From Hydrangea macrophylla (Eukaryota; Streptophyta; Magnoliopsida; Cornales; Hydrangeaceae), in NCBI GenBank assembly GCA_033977485.1, contig CM066997.1, forward strand, positions 76,912,634-76,976,633: a DNA stretch of 64,000 bases. Reading direction: 5' to 3'. Within the stretch, counting starts at the first letter, position 1. Each line of letters opens with the position of its first letter. The notes beneath the pieces are model-generated. The model was not told where the DNA came from and made no database searches. It worked only from the letters and a program-made list of their open reading frames with translations. A program made the translations under genes and the position numbers. Below are positions 1 through 11,589 of the stretch, in pieces.

Positions 1-287
1 TAGTTGAGGGCACATTTAAGTTAATAATTTGATTAAAAGGATGTTAAGTAGAGGCCTATCGCGAGATAGGATGAGAAGGGGTGTTTTAGTCCAATGGACT
101 CCTTCCCTTCTCATTCCATAATCCCCAGACCTAGTTAATCTTTGGTTTCGCAAAAGATCAGTTTCTTTTTGAAATGGTTTCTTAATTTTTCCTTTTAAAA
201 AATTAAGTGGCGACTTATTGTTTTGTGTTTTAAATTGAAAAAGATTTTTAAAGAAAAGCTGTGGGTATGAAAAATGCGATATCCACA
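1..287 (+). mobile_element. Ogre/Tat-type LTR, U5 end only, cut by window edge
   Basis: Read on the minus strand from 287 this segment starts TGTGGATA and then follows the same order of blocks as the U5 part of the long LTR at 5226: a GTCGCCACTT block, a GGAAGGAG block, ACTAAAACACC and a C-rich hairpin ending in GGCCTC. The LTR end is therefore placed at 287 (atccaca). No PBS follows; gag sequence of an Athila-type element starts instead. This makes it a solo LTR or the 3' LTR of a plus-strand element inserted into that gag. The rest lies outside the window. The family assignment rests on similarity by eye. Confidence 0.6.
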
Positions 288-1875
288 AGAGGGTTCTTCT
301 TTATTCACCACTTCATCCTTTCCATACTCTTCAATAGTAGAAAGAGGCATGTTTTCCCTATTATCTTGCCGCTTCTCAGGGTAGTCACGGCTTTAGCATA
401 TTCTTGTTTATTGGGATCATTATTGTATCCCTTAGGTTTGGAAGTGGTTGGGCAAAAAATGTTCCTCCTGCTCCCTCTTGTCGAGCATCTATCCTCTCTA
501 ACGTAGTAGACATTTTACTCATCATCTAAATTAATTGCTGCATTAAGTTTGTGTTAGAAAGGGGATCTTCCTCTTGCACCTTTTTGTGCGGTGGTACGTA
601 TACGTTTGATTGTTGATTAGAGGGTTGAGCTTAATTATAATTATTAGATCTATTTTGATTGAATTGTTGGAACTGCCTATTGTGTTGCCCTTGAAATTGA
701 TTATTATTGTAGGGCTGTTGTTGATATTGATTTTGAGTCCCAGTGTCATTCTTCCAATCAAAATCGGGGTGATTCCATCGATTGTCACTAGATTGAAAAT
801 TGTTATTGTTATTGTTGTAGGAATTCCCCCACTCATCTATACCCTTGCATGGCATTCATCTCCATAGGGGCTTGTTCTTGAAAGTATGGCACATTGGGAT
901 AGTATTGAGTAGTGTGTCCCAGCATATTGCATGTACCGCACGGTTCTTCAGGTAAAACCTGCCTAGAACTCTCCCTTTTATTTCCTAATTCTTCCACCTT
1001 CCTTGCTAGGTCCTCGTATTTGGTCATTAGAGCATCCTCAGTTTGTAACTGATAGATATTCTTGTCCTCTCTCCCTTGTGGTTGCGTTCTCGAGACATCT
1101 TCTTGGTTGGTCCATTCATGGGAATGTTCTGCCAACCACTCGAATTGTGCCTCAGCCTCTTCGGTATTTTTACTTAGAAACTCGCCTGCACTCATGGTTT
1201 CTACAAGTTTTTTAGTTTTTCCATTAAGTCATTCAAAGAAGAAGCTAATGGTTTGCCATTTCTCATAACTGTGATGTGGGCATGAGAGAAGAAAATCTTT
1301 AAAATGCTCCTATGTTTGAGTGAAGGTTTCATTATTTCTTTGTTTGTATGAGTTTATTTGACATTTCAGTTTGGTGGTCATGCGAGGTGGGAAAAATTTC
1401 TTTAAGAAAGCAGTGTGCATCGCATGCCACATTTATATTGAATTTGGTTTAAGGGTGAGCAACCATGCTTTTGCTTTATCCTTCAGGGTGAAGGGAAATA
1501 ACATTAAGCGTGTCACATCCACAAGACAGTTTTGAGAGAATGTTTTACAAACATCCTCAAAATCCTAAATGTGTATGCCTTCTCACTTTCCATCTCATGA
1601 AAGGTTGAAAGGAGTTGAATCATTCCATTGCGAAATTGGAATTCGCCTGCATGTGGTGGAATGAGAATGCAAGAAGGTGTAGGTGCATGAGTAGGTTGCA
1701 TGAGATCGCGCAAGGGACGCAATGAATCGTCAATGGGTGCAATCCTATTCTCACCTTTCTCACTTTCATCGTCAGTCATTGAGTTTATAGGAATGACTAC
1801 GGGATTAACAGAGCTAGAGGAATCAGATGAATAGAGTGGATTTCCAAAAACACCCTCGATGGAGTTATCAGACAT
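288..1875 (-). pseudogene. gag of Athila-type element I, frameshifted and truncated
   Basis: The capsid/nucleocapsid polyprotein would package element RNA in cytoplasmic particles. The start codon is at 1875, about 110 bases inside the PBS. The first 95 or so residues match element II (PIDDSLRPL, GEFQFRNGMIQLL). The frame is then lost near 1570, just after EKAY. The correct frame reappears at 1195-833 with FEWLAEH and a nucleocapsid knuckle CGTCNMLGHTTQYY, whose last zinc-binding Cys is Tyr. An Asn/Gln-rich tail follows at 855-631. Similarity continues to about 300 and stops at the Ogre-type LTR. No pol is present in the window. It is not functional. Confidence 0.8.
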
Positions 1876-1983
1876 GAAAGGGGAAAACCTAGGAAGATTT
1901 TAATATAAAGAACTAAAAAGAAAAAGAAAAGTAGAAATATGTGAAGATAGAGTGAGGTAATCTAAGCAATATCTAGTCACCTT

Positions 1984-2000
1984 CCCTGGCAACGACACCA
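1984..2000 (-). other. Primer-binding site, tRNA-Asp type
   Basis: On the minus strand the sequence next to the 5' LTR is a two-mismatch version of TGGCGCCGTTGCCGGGG, the complement of the 3' end of plant tRNA-Asp. Athila elements are known to use this primer. It lies 6 bases from the LTR edge at 2007. Confidence 0.75.
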
Positions 2001-2658
2001 AAAACTTGACACGAAAATAATTTGTGCGCTCTTGTGCAACACCTAAGTGGAGGTGGACGTGCAAGTAATATTCTGGTAAGACCAGATCGATCCCACAGAG
2101 AAGGTGAAAAGTTACTACCTTAGACTAATCTCGAAAAAGAAAATTAAAAACCAGAACTTTGAATGAGGTGTAGAACACAAAGTTCCACAATTAACAACTA
2201 TTAAAGTAAAGCGACTAAATTAAACTAACAATTAACTAATGAACTAGAACGATATTTAAAATGGTTTACTTTATAAGAAAAAGGTGTTGGGTTCACACAA
2301 ATCAATAGTGACCCAACCATCTACCATGCACTTTCATTAACGCTCTAAGGACTACATCCCTTATCAGTATTCTGTATTTTTCTAAAGATAAAGAATCAAT
2401 ATCCCTTTCATGACCGGGAATATATCATCAAAATTGATTTAAAATACGTGGAAGGCGGTTTAAAACAATAGTTAGGACTCACACTATGAATGGTGTTAGC
2501 ATTCAAAGTGGTTTGCAAAAGTTATTGAAGAAAAATGCCTTAAGGCTTTAAATTAAGAATCTGTTTTGACAAACTGAGCTTATAGGGACAGTTTGATAAC
2601 ATATTTTGAAAACAAAAAGTCTAGGAATATCTAAAAGTATCATCTTAAGATTCTGAAG

Positions 2659-2775
2659 GTTCGATCGATCGACGCGCTCTCGATCAACTTCATCATCTCT
2701 CAATCGATCGAAATGTCTTCGATTGCTTGACGGTTCCCACGTTCGATCGATCGAACTAACATTGATCGATTGTAC
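2659..2775. repeat. TCGA-palindrome cluster, leader side, Athila I LTR
   Basis: Several copies of ttcgatcgatcgaa and degenerate forms (tcgatcaac, ttcgattgcttga, attgatcgattg) are spaced irregularly. They lie downstream of the TATA box for minus-strand transcription, so they would be in the transcribed leader. Confidence 0.75.
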
Positions 2776-3190
2776 GCAGGTATTCTATAGTGTGGATGGC
2801 AGAGGCTAGAGATCACTATTTCATCATGATCTCCCAACTCTGAGACTACTCAGACATTGTCTGAGGTGCAACATATTGGTTTTTAATGTATGAAAACATG
2901 AAGGTCCTGTTTGGTGGTGTTTTAATCATAAAAAACTTTAAAAACTATGGATTTGTCACTACTAGTATGAAAACCTACGTTGGAAACAGACTGAAACTAT
3001 GTAAACTATGAGTAGAATGTAAATAACAATAATATAAAACCTGGAACAACAAAAAACTTGTATTAAACTTCAAAATCTCCAAACAAAGCAATATCCAAAG
3101 ATTAAACCTACAAAAACAAGCAAAAATTTCTCTTTCTCTATAAACTGAAGAACAAGGTGTGGGCATCCTGTTGGACGAGTTTATAACAGC

Positions 3191-3200
3191 TATTTATACA
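3191..3200 (-). promoter_or_regulatory. TATA box of Athila I LTR
   Basis: The minus strand reads TGTATAAATA, a good plant TATA box. It separates the two palindrome clusters of this LTR. This marks U3 to the right and R/U5 to the left. It was predicted from sequence only. Confidence 0.6.
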
Positions 3201-3261
3201 AAAACCTAAGCTAGGGTTATTCATACTACGTTTCTGCTGCGTGTGCGTAAAATTCTGATAA

Positions 3262-3385
3262 ACCCATATTCGATTGATTGAACAATGTTCGATCGCTTGA
3301 ATTCTCAAAGTATTCGAGCGCTTGAAAAACCTTCGATCGCTTGAACTTTCGATCGCTTGAGCTATCTTCGACCGCTCAAGATCTT
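3262..3385. repeat. TCGA-palindrome cluster, promoter side, Athila I LTR
   Basis: About half a dozen copies of ttcgatcgcttgaa-like motifs lie 60 to 190 bases upstream of the TATA box. The same arrangement recurs in the two LTRs of element II. Confidence 0.75.
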
Positions 3386-3635
3386 CATTTCACTTTTGAA
3401 ATGTCTTGCTTGCACTTGGGCTTTGCCCTTTTCCTGTAAATTGTTGCTGCTCATGACAACACATCATATTTACACAGAATAACAGCTAAAACAACTAGAC
3501 TCATCATAGATTTATCTCATTGTATATAAACTGGTATTGTAACACAAATTGTAGATAAAGTGGGAAGTTGTGAACTAAATCAGTATATTTTCTTATTATA
3601 GTGCAGTTGTATTTTACAAATACCCCCGCTTGTCA

Positions 3636-4285
3636 ATCATCGAAAATCAAAACATGTATATTTCCTATATAACATAGGTTAGAATTTCACACATCGTGCA
3701 ATTTCTCTCTAACTTTGAAGGAAGTACTATGGGACTGATTAAATGTCGGATCTCAAATTTTGAAAGATTCCTACAAGTATTAACATGTTTTCCCCAAAAT
3801 CCAATATTAGGATTTTTGTAAAAAGTTGTGAAGTTTGGTGAAAAACTGACGATCAGAAGGTCGTCGATTTGCGTCGTGGAGCTCGTGGGAGTAAAATCTC
3901 CTTTTTGTCTCTCTCTCTCCAAGATATTTAGATTTTGATATTTATGAAAAAATCTTAAGTTTATTATATATAGGCAACACTTTCAGAAATTACGTTTACC
4001 TCCCCGCGAGTTCTCAAATCTTCTAATTATCCTCCGAAACGTTGCAAACATCCATTTTATTACTTCACGAGTGAAAACCATAAATTATAAAATCTTTTTT
4101 ATCAAAGTTACATTTGGGTCCGTAATTACGTTCCGATAACTATTCTCGTGGAATTTCTAGATAACCTACCTTTTATGCAACGTATCACTCACGTTTTCAC
4201 CAAAGTATTCGAAATGATCTAAGTCGAGATCAAAACTACCAGAAATTATACAAAACAGGTATAATTACTATTCATAAATACCAGA
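3636..4285 (-). repeat. Left LTR of element E, internal piece
   Basis: The sequence from 3641 (cgaaaatcaaaacat..., cctatataacataggttagaatt) matches 38452-38492 in the right LTR of E, which identifies the family. The piece is bounded by Athila I on the left and the gag-only element on the right; the LTR resumes at 33119. It carries the only copy of E's promoter region in the window, with a minus-strand TATA-like box (CTATATATAATA) at 3962-3974. No gene is visible. Confidence 0.8.
3962..3974 (-). promoter_or_regulatory. TATA-like box of element E LTR
   Basis: The minus strand reads TTGCCTATATATAATAA. The position fits U3/R of a minus-strand LTR of about 2 kb. Predicted only. Confidence 0.45.
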
Positions 4286-4906
4286 TGATGATGCCAAATT
4301 TTGAGTAAGATAAAATAGAGCAAATTAAGGAGAGAAAAATAGTAGGAGAGATAATGTGAGACCGGGTTTGTATGTGGTTCAACCTTATTAATGAAGGAAC
4401 CTACGTCCACATGTGTGTTTGAGCACGTTCACTATACTGTAAAAAGTCGGGGACCTTTGGTAAACCAACAACAGTTTGGAGCTACCAGAGGTCGGTCGGG
4501 CACGATTATGATTACTATAGAGGTGTTGTATAGACTGAAGAGTCGATCCCTTTCTATGGGGGTGAGTGGTCTCTTTTATAGATGCAAGAGACCTACTCGT
4601 ATAAGGAAATTAGACAGATTAAGTAATACAATCTGATTTAGGATTGAATGGCATCAATCAAGGGGGTATCCTAATTGGATTAGGAAACAATTTACACTTT
4701 CCATTAGTCTTCTAACTTGTATAGGAAACCATCTAGAACATTTTGGATCATACATTAGGGCCTGGGTGAGCTGTCCCTGTGATGAGCTGTGCTTGTGCGA
4801 TCTTCCCAACCTATTGGTTGGGGCTCGTGCATATACCGCTCGGGATGGTGCCAGTTACAAAGTAGAATTGTTCAGCTATATAGTAGAGCCAATTTTAGGC
4901 GTATCA
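4286..4906 (-). repeat. 3' LTR of the gag-only Ty3/gypsy element
   Basis: It starts TGATGATGCC and ends GTATCA. The minus-strand TATA box CTATAAAAGAG lies near 4572-4582. This copy is about 165 bases longer than its partner at 32668, the extra stretch falling after 4610. Confidence 0.85.
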
Positions 4907-5158
4907 GTTGCCCCCCATTTCCAAGGTTGGTCAAATGCTATATTAGGGCAAGTTTGGAAACCTGTTCGATGTCGCTTGCCATTATCTGAGTGCTCGAGAA
5001 TTGGCTAAGAGTTGAGACTTGGCCTAATTCAGAGTCTTTTGCTTAAGTTAGCACCCAAGATGGTTATCTTCTGCCCGTAAACCTTCATTAAGGTTATTGG
5101 TGGAAGAATTTAACTATGTTGGAAAGGCTACCTAAAGCGTATTGCTTTAGGGTCCTTT
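4907..5158 (-). other. PPT and 3' tail of the gag-only element
   Basis: Directly inside the LTR the minus strand reads AATGGGGGGCAAC, a good polypurine tract for plus-strand priming. The rest is non-coding. 5050-5158 is a diverged copy of 20550-20655 across the solo LTR, so the tail held a tandem repeat before the insertion. A perfect hairpin CCTAAAGC-gtatt-GCTTTAGG sits at 5131-5151. Confidence 0.7.
5131..5151. repeat. 8-bp stem hairpin, copy 1
   Basis: cctaaagc gtatt gctttagg is a perfect inverted repeat with a 5-base loop. An identical copy lies at 20631-20651 on the other side of the inserted solo LTR. Its role is unknown. Confidence 0.7.
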
Positions 5159-7299
5159 TGTTGGGGTTGTGCCCTCAAACCATTACTTTAAATATGAGAC
5201 ATTTACATTTTAATATATGGATATCTGTGGATACCGGGAATCGGACCACTTCTCTCTTGTTTGAGATTGTTTTGAAATTGATTTGAATCAAAGAAAGAAA
5301 ATAGGTCTGTTGAAAACAGATACAGAGTCGCCACTTGGTCTTTAAGGAACCAAGAAACCTAATTTTGACTCACCCAAATGGATAAAGGGCACCGGCCCTT
5401 CATAACCAAAGAACTTGGCTCGGGGTTTTGGTACGAGAGAGGAAGGAGCCTTTGTCGTGACTAAAACACCATCAACTCGCCCTGTCTCTCGACGGGCCTC
5501 AATTAGCATCCAAATAATCATCTTATACTATGTTCGGTTCGACAAGTAATACTATGATAGTATACTACATTACATAAGAAACTTGAAATAGAAGATCTAA
5601 AGATAAGATATCATTCATAAGATCTAAGCCAAATATCATACAATGTAAAGTGAAAGATCACACAAATAAACCTAGGAAAAATCGTCTAATCATATATCAA
5701 ATAATCAAGGCTTCCTAATCTAAAGGGGGACAAGAATTGTTCTTTAAACAAATAAGAAAGAAATGAAAATATGCTTAACAAGCTAGTATGATGCATGTTA
5801 TTCTTTGAGAAAAGAAGATCTCTCGATCCCCGGGACGGATGAGAAAGGATGATTAGATCAAAGGGGAAGCATGAACGTGTGATCGTGATCATTCCTTATA
5901 ATCTTCCTAGATTAAGAGTTACAAAAACCCCAAATCTTGCATGAATGCAATGTATGTATCTAAAAATGTGCAAAGGTTGTAGTGTGTTTTGGGTACATGG
6001 ATTCCTAGAGTGACTTAGAAGTCTAAAATGTGTATGAATGAATGAATGAAATTAACATGGGATGTGTACAAATGTAGTATGAACTACTTCCTAAGATATG
6101 AACTAATTTGGAATGCATATGAGCATCAAATCAAAGAATGAAAGTTGAAATGTACTTGCTGTGAATAGTGGACAGAACAGTAGCATGATCTTTTGGAATT
6201 TGAAAAGAGGGGTTAGGAATGTTTTCAATGCATGATTTTTTATGGAGATGTTCCTTATTGTGTCTAGAACACAACCCAAAAGGCCAATCTTGAATAGCTA
6301 TCACAGATTGAGATAAATGATATAAACAATAGAGGTCACTCAGAAACAGAGTTCGTACGTAAGTTGACCTAGCTGCTGTGACAGCAAAAACAGAATGTTT
6401 GGAAGGAATGTTGGGGCCCAAATGGACCATTTCCAAGTACTTCCAAGTCAAACCAAAAATCATGGGTGTTCTCCAATGAGTTAGGAAGACTTTCCAAGTG
6501 GCCTTGCATCCATATGTTGAGTATTGAGTTCTAGAGAAATCTTTGAACTCAACTCACTCACTGTTTTGACTCATTGTTTTGAAGATTTTGGAGAAAACAA
6601 AGTTTTGTTTCTTGAAACCAAATGAGAGGGATTGAGAGGGGTTTTGAAATAGATGTTTTGAAAGCACATTTTCAATACTCAATAAGGATTATAGCCACTT
6701 AAAATGTCAACATTAAACTCATCATCAAGAACCTCCAAGATTGTTGGAGAGATTTATTTTTATTTTTTGAACATAACTTCAATACATTTCAAGAATACCT
6801 TGGAAGTATTGAGGTTATGATCATCATCTATCAAACATGTTTTTGAGGTCAAGAGCTACTATCCATAAGGATTCACTCACCCCAAACTTCATGTCATCAC
6901 TTAGATGATGATGAACTAGTAAGTAAATAAAGAAAAGAAAAAGAAATGAGATAAGGAGAGATGAGCATATAAATAATCAAAGCAAGTAAATAGCAATCAA
7001 TAGATGATAATCAATGTGATTTTGGACTTGTAGCTTGGTGTTTCACTCATAGATTTTGACATTTGGACATGGAAGTAGCTTCCTATCTCATGAATGCTCA
7101 AGAATGAGGGTTGGAGTGGACTTTGAATGTGAAGTATATAGAAGGATGATGGAAGAAAATAAGAATAAAACTCACTTTCTTATGGAAAATCAATGGGAGA
7201 AGCTCCCTTTCTTTCTTCTAAACCTATCTCTATCTCTCTTCTTCTCTACAACTTTTCAAGCTTTGCACTTGGCCCCCCTAAAATGAAGAGCAATGGGGG

Positions 7300-7310
7300 G
7301 TTTATATAGG
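7300..7310 (-). promoter_or_regulatory. TATA box, Ogre-like 3' LTR
   Basis: The minus strand reads GGCCTATATAAACC, followed downstream by a C/T-rich stretch. The identical site in the 5' LTR is at 18081-18090. Confidence 0.6.
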
Positions 7311-7452
7311 CCAATTTGGGGTGGTTTTGGGGTTTAGAAAGTACTCCCATTGGTCCCAAACAACTGTGAACATAAAACTATGTCGTTTTGGCTTTCAATT
7401 AATCAATTTGGACCCCCCAAAAAATTACAAAAATGGACTCTGCGAGAGTTGA

Positions 7453-7489
7453 GTGCCGCGGCGGCACTGGGCCAGTGCCGCGGCGGCAC
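7453..7489. repeat. Duplicated GC-rich palindrome with GCC-box core
   Basis: gtgccgcggcggcac is a 7-bp inverted repeat around one base. It occurs twice here in a 22-base tandem unit, but once in the partner LTR (18233-18247). Each copy holds GGCGGC, the complement of the GCC-box core bound by plant ERF factors. It lies about 150 bases upstream of the TATA box. A regulatory role is inferred. Confidence 0.6.
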
Positions 7490-8336
7490 TGCTCCTCAGA
7501 AGCCCAGAAAATTACGTTTAGGCCCCCAGAGGTTCCGGTATTCGCGAAAAGGCCCTATTTTGTCCGAAATTCACAGAAAATGCATACGAACTCCAAATTG
7601 AGGTTGTGATATACCGTTGGAAAGGTAATGGAGTCTACTTTACATAAAAAATAGTTCGGGGATAGGTCACTTTGAAAAGTTTTGCGGTATTCGCGATAAA
7701 TGCTGATTTGATCGCCTTTTTCGCCTTCGGAAATTCAAAATAAATTCGTTTTAAATCCAGGAATTATGTGCGATATACCGTTGGAAAGCTATTGACCTCT
7801 AGTATCCATGAAAAATATTTGAAAATTATTTCGGTGCCCCGATTCCAAAGTCAAATCTTGGTCAAACTGGTCAAACCTGGGATTCCCGGGAAGTTCTGGG
7901 AACCTCCGGGAGCTCCCAGGAGCCGACGTTTTCGCTCGATTCTCTTTTAAAACTCATTTTAATACTTTTCTAATGATTCCGGTGAATTCGAACGATTTTG
8001 GTCAAACTTGGTCAAACCTGGTCAAACCTTGGTCAAACAGGTCAACGGGGACTTTCGGGGAACTTCCGGGACTTCCGGGGGTCTCTGGGAGCTGACGATT
8101 TCATCCAGTTTTACTTAAAAACTCATTTTATCATTTTTCGTACGATATAGCATGTTTTCAGAACTTCGGGACCAAATCTGGGAGTCTTCGGGCCTTCAGG
8201 GGCATTTTTGTCAATCTGAGCATTCTGAGAGATAGAGCTGACTTCCAGGAGTCCTTTTTGAGTCTTTTACGATCATTGTGAACCACCAAGCTATGGGTCT
8301 CCTAAATATGATAGCCGACAAAATGGGGTGTCTACA

Positions 8337-8352
8337 GTTTGCCCCTCTTTGG
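8337..8352 (-). other. Polypurine tract of the Ogre-like element
   Basis: The minus strand reads CCAAAGAGGGGCAAAC directly before the 3' LTR, the expected place for the plus-strand primer. Confidence 0.75.
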
Positions 8353-9039
8353 CAGGAACTTGCGAGGCAACGCATGTCGCAAGCGAGTGCCAAAGTTTTG
8401 AAGAGACAGGTCTTTTGGAGGCTATAGATTTAGGATAAAAAGCGTTGCAAAAGATGTAATGATGCTGAGGTCAGTGCTAGTCGTGCTCTGTGTGAGCTGC
8501 CTACGTATCCCAAGGGGAATCAGACCAGGACGTAGTTCAGGGCACAAAAGAACAAATCACATATGCACAACAAGACATGCGGATGCTATGCTATGAGGAT
8601 GATATTATGTCATGAGTCCTATCATGCCTAGTGTTGTGACCCTAGTATGAGCTGGTGTTGTGGGGCGTGTGCCACTCCAAGTGGACTTATGCTGTGCTGG
8701 TATTTCTAACTGTGATGCAGTTATTGACCCGAATAGGGACATCAAGGTTTGAATACTCTAAGCCTTGGAGCAAACTTCTGAATTTTGGGAAGTGTGCTTC
8801 GCAAGCGAATGTAGTCAGATGTGGGGTCCCTGAGGACTATAATTGGAGATGCAGTTTGACAGATAACCGACGGACATGGAAGCCCTGGAAATTAAGAGAC
8901 GGACACAGAAGCCCTGAGACGTCAAGTGATGGACATGAAATCCCGAGATGTCAAGCGATGAACATGGAAGCCCCATTAATGGACATAGAAGCCTAAGATT
9001 TTGAATGAGAATGATGAACACGGCATATTTTGAATGAGA
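8353..9039 (-). other. Non-coding 3' region with first copy of the CTACGT hairpin motif
   Basis: No coding pattern is visible. At 8495-8546 lies tgcctacgtatccc...ggacgtagttc, in which CTACGT pairs with ACGTAG and an inner ccc/ggg pairs. Two more copies are at 12003-12056 and 12115-12167. At 8880-8990 the motif ggacat(a/g)gaagccc is repeated four to five times. Confidence 0.6.
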
Positions 9040-10815
9040 GTGATGGTAAACTAATGATGATTAATGAACTGACGATGTACGAATCGAGATGATGAGTCGA
9101 CAATGAACTACTGTGACTATCATGGATTGGATCAATAGTTGGGCTAATCGTGATCGGAAGAAGTGACGATGCACGAATCGAGATGGTGAGTCAACAGTAA
9201 ACTACTATGACTATCATGGATTGGATCAACAGTTGGACTAACCGTGACTAGAAGAAGTGACGGTGTACGAATCGAGAGGATGAGTCAACAGTGAACTACT
9301 GTGACTATCATGGATTGGATCAACAGTTGGACTAACCGTGACTAGAAGAAGTGATGATGTACGAATCGAGAGGATGAGTCAACAGTGAACTACTGTGACT
9401 ATCATAGATTGGACTGATGATGTACGAATCGATATGACGAGTTGACAGTGAACTACTGTGACTGTCATAGATTGAACTAACGATGTACTAATCGAGATGA
9501 CGAGTCGACAATGAACTATTGTGATTGTCATGGGTTGAACTGGCGATTGAACTAACCGAGATGTCGAGTCTACAGTGAACTACTGTGACTGTCATGGATT
9601 GGACCAACGGTTGGACTAACCATGATCAAAAGAACGGACGATGTACTAATCGAGATGACGAGTCGACAGTGAACTACTGTGACTGTCATGGATTGAACTG
9701 ATGATGTACTAATAGAGAAGACGAGTCGATAGTGAACTACTGTGACTGTCATGGATTGGACCAACGGTTGGACTGACCATGATCAAAAGAACGGACGATG
9801 TACTAATCGAGATGACGAGTCGACAGTGAACTACTGTGACTGTTGTGATTGAACTGACAATGTACTAATCGAGAAGACGAGTCGACAGTGAACTACTGTG
9901 ACTATTGTGATTGAACTGACAATGTACTAATCAAGAAGACGAGTCGATAGTGAACTACTGTGACTGTTGTGATTGAACTGACGATGTACTAATCGAGAAG
10001 ACGAGTCGACAGTGAACTACTGTGACTGTTGTGATTGAACTGACGATGTACTAATCGAGAAGACGAGTCGACAGTGAACTACTGTGATTGTTGCGATTGA
10101 ACTGACGATGTACTAATTGAGAAAACGTGTCGACAGTGAACTACTGTGACTGTTGTGATTGAACTGACGATGTACTAATCGAGAAGACGAGTCGACAGTG
10201 AACTACTGTGACTGTTGCGATTGAACTGACGATGTACTAATTGAGAAGACGAGTCGACAGTGAACTACTGTGACTGTTGTGATTGAACTGACGATGTACT
10301 AATCGAGAAGACGAGTCGACAGTGAACTATTGTGACTGTTGTGATTGAACTGACGATGTACTAATCGAGAAGACGAGTCGACAGTGAACTACTGTGACTG
10401 TTGTGATTGAACTGACGATGTACTAATCGAGAAGATGAGTCGACAGTGAACTACTGTGACTGTTGTGATTGAACTCACGATGTACTAATCAAGAAGACGA
10501 GTCGACAGTGAACTACTGTGACTGTTGTGATTGAACTGACGATGTACGAATCGATATGACGAGTCAATAGTGAACTACTGTGGCTGTCATAGATTGAACT
10601 GACGATGTACGAATCGATATGACGAGTCAACAGTGAACTACTGTGGCTGTCATAGATTGAACTGAAGATGTACGAATCGATATGACGAGTCAACAGTGAG
10701 CTACTGTGGCTGTCATAGATTGAACTGACGATGTACGAATCGATATAACGAGTCAACAGTGAACTACTGTGACTGTTGTGATTGAACTGACAATGTACAA
10801 ATCGAGATGATGCTG
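9040..10815. repeat. Tandem array of 62-63 bp units with some 94-bp units
   Basis: Units read gacgatgtactaatcgagaa... then gtcgacagtgaactactgtgac. The left part (to about 9400, and again near 9540-9790) uses a 94-base form with about 32 extra bases (ggatcaacagttggactaac region). The rest uses 62-base units, and around 10530-10760 63-base units. Each unit holds a small hairpin, acagt-gaact-actgt. Position in the 3' untranslated region fits the known habit of Tat/Ogre elements to carry variable tandem repeats there. Confidence 0.9.
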
Positions 10816-11589
10816 GGGGATTAAACTGAATTTGTTGGGGATGAAGCGACTCTTTCTGGGATCTCTCTTCAACTACTTTTCTCGACCGGGAATTAGGATT
10901 CAAATTCGAATCTCTCATAGTTGATCAAATCTTGTTGGCCCGGAACCGGGATCCATCACCAGCCACTCATGGACTTGTGTTGCTTGGAGATGAAGGAAAA
11001 TCAACAGCCTCTCATGGACTTATGTTGCATGGACGAAGGAAGGTAATCAACAGCCACTCATGGACTTATGTTGCAAGGAGATGATGGTCAACTTTCGATG
11101 GTTTGGAAAGGGATGAAATTCGCATTTGCCCTAAGTTTGGATGCTTCTCATGCTGACGCCTTAACCGGTACAGTAATGGTGTTTGGTACTCCTGCTTGTA
11201 TTGGCATGCTCTTTATAACTTGATTTGAAAATTTTGTTAGTCACTGTTGACTTACACATTTGAGACTACAACAGACTCAAAAACTTGACAGACATTGACG
11301 CACGAGGATGACACATTTGACACAAGCTCGTCTTGTCAAAACTTGATGTGCTTTTATTATAAACGATGTACTATTTCTCTTTTGGTGTTCACCCTTCATC
11401 TTAACATGGTAGCACTTTGCTGATAAATCTGATTTTTGAAAATTCCTCCCTAGTGATCTAGTCAATTTTTTGCTTCTCCCAGGAAGTGCTTTGAATTAGT
11501 GCCTTAGCTTTTAGAGTAAAAGATGCTCTATTTCAAAATTTTCAAAACAACTTAGTAACTTGAAAACTCGCCCTTGGTGTGAAGGGATT

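Larger units (their letters stand above)
288..3635 (-). mobile_element. Athila-type Ty3/gypsy element I, 5' part only
   Basis: A minus-strand retroelement consisting of a full 5' LTR (2007-3635), a tRNA-Asp type PBS and the gag region. It parallels Athila-type element II (42254-56933) block by block but is clearly more diverged. The rest of the element would lie left of position 288, where an Ogre-type LTR interrupts it. It inserted into the left LTR of element E. The intact E copy near 38450 reads across the site, and 3636-3640 (atcat) would be the right-hand TSD. The other TSD is outside the window. Confidence 0.85.
2007..3635 (-). repeat. 5' LTR of Athila-type element I
   Basis: The LTR is bounded by TGACA and TGTCA and is about 1.63 kb, collinear with the LTRs of element II. 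It carries a TATA box at 3191-3200 and TCGA-palindrome clusters on both sides of it. It differs from the element II LTRs by many substitutions and small indels, so it is an older or different subfamily. Confidence 0.85.
5226..8336 (-). repeat. 3' LTR of the Ogre-like element
   Basis: It runs TGTGGATACC to GGTGTCTACA. The TATA box on the minus strand (CCTATATAAACC) is at 7300-7310. Two tandem 22-base copies of a GC-rich palindrome, gtgccgcggcggcac, lie at 7453-7489; the right LTR has only one. Relative to the right LTR it lacks about 145 bases at 6358. The U3 side has repeated tggtcaaac words and two gatataccgttggaaag words. Confidence 0.9.

Noticed and set aside
610..867. Hydrophobic Ile/Leu-rich plus-strand frame, and its twin at 53860-54093
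   Set aside because: Both are the antisense of the Asn/Gln-rich Gag tail of the two Athila elements.
7350..7950. Plus-strand frames in the Ogre-like LTR
   Set aside because: They are in the promoter half of the LTR and antisense to the element; the second is repeated in the other LTR only because the LTRs are identical.
9040..10815. CRISPR-like array of regular repeats
   Set aside because: Units are contiguous tandem copies without unique spacers, in a plant retroelement.
10475..10918. 147-codon frame with 21-residue repeats (HIDSYIVSS)
   Set aside because: It is a translation of the 63-bp units; most of the array uses 62-bp units that break the frame, and no start or context supports a gene.
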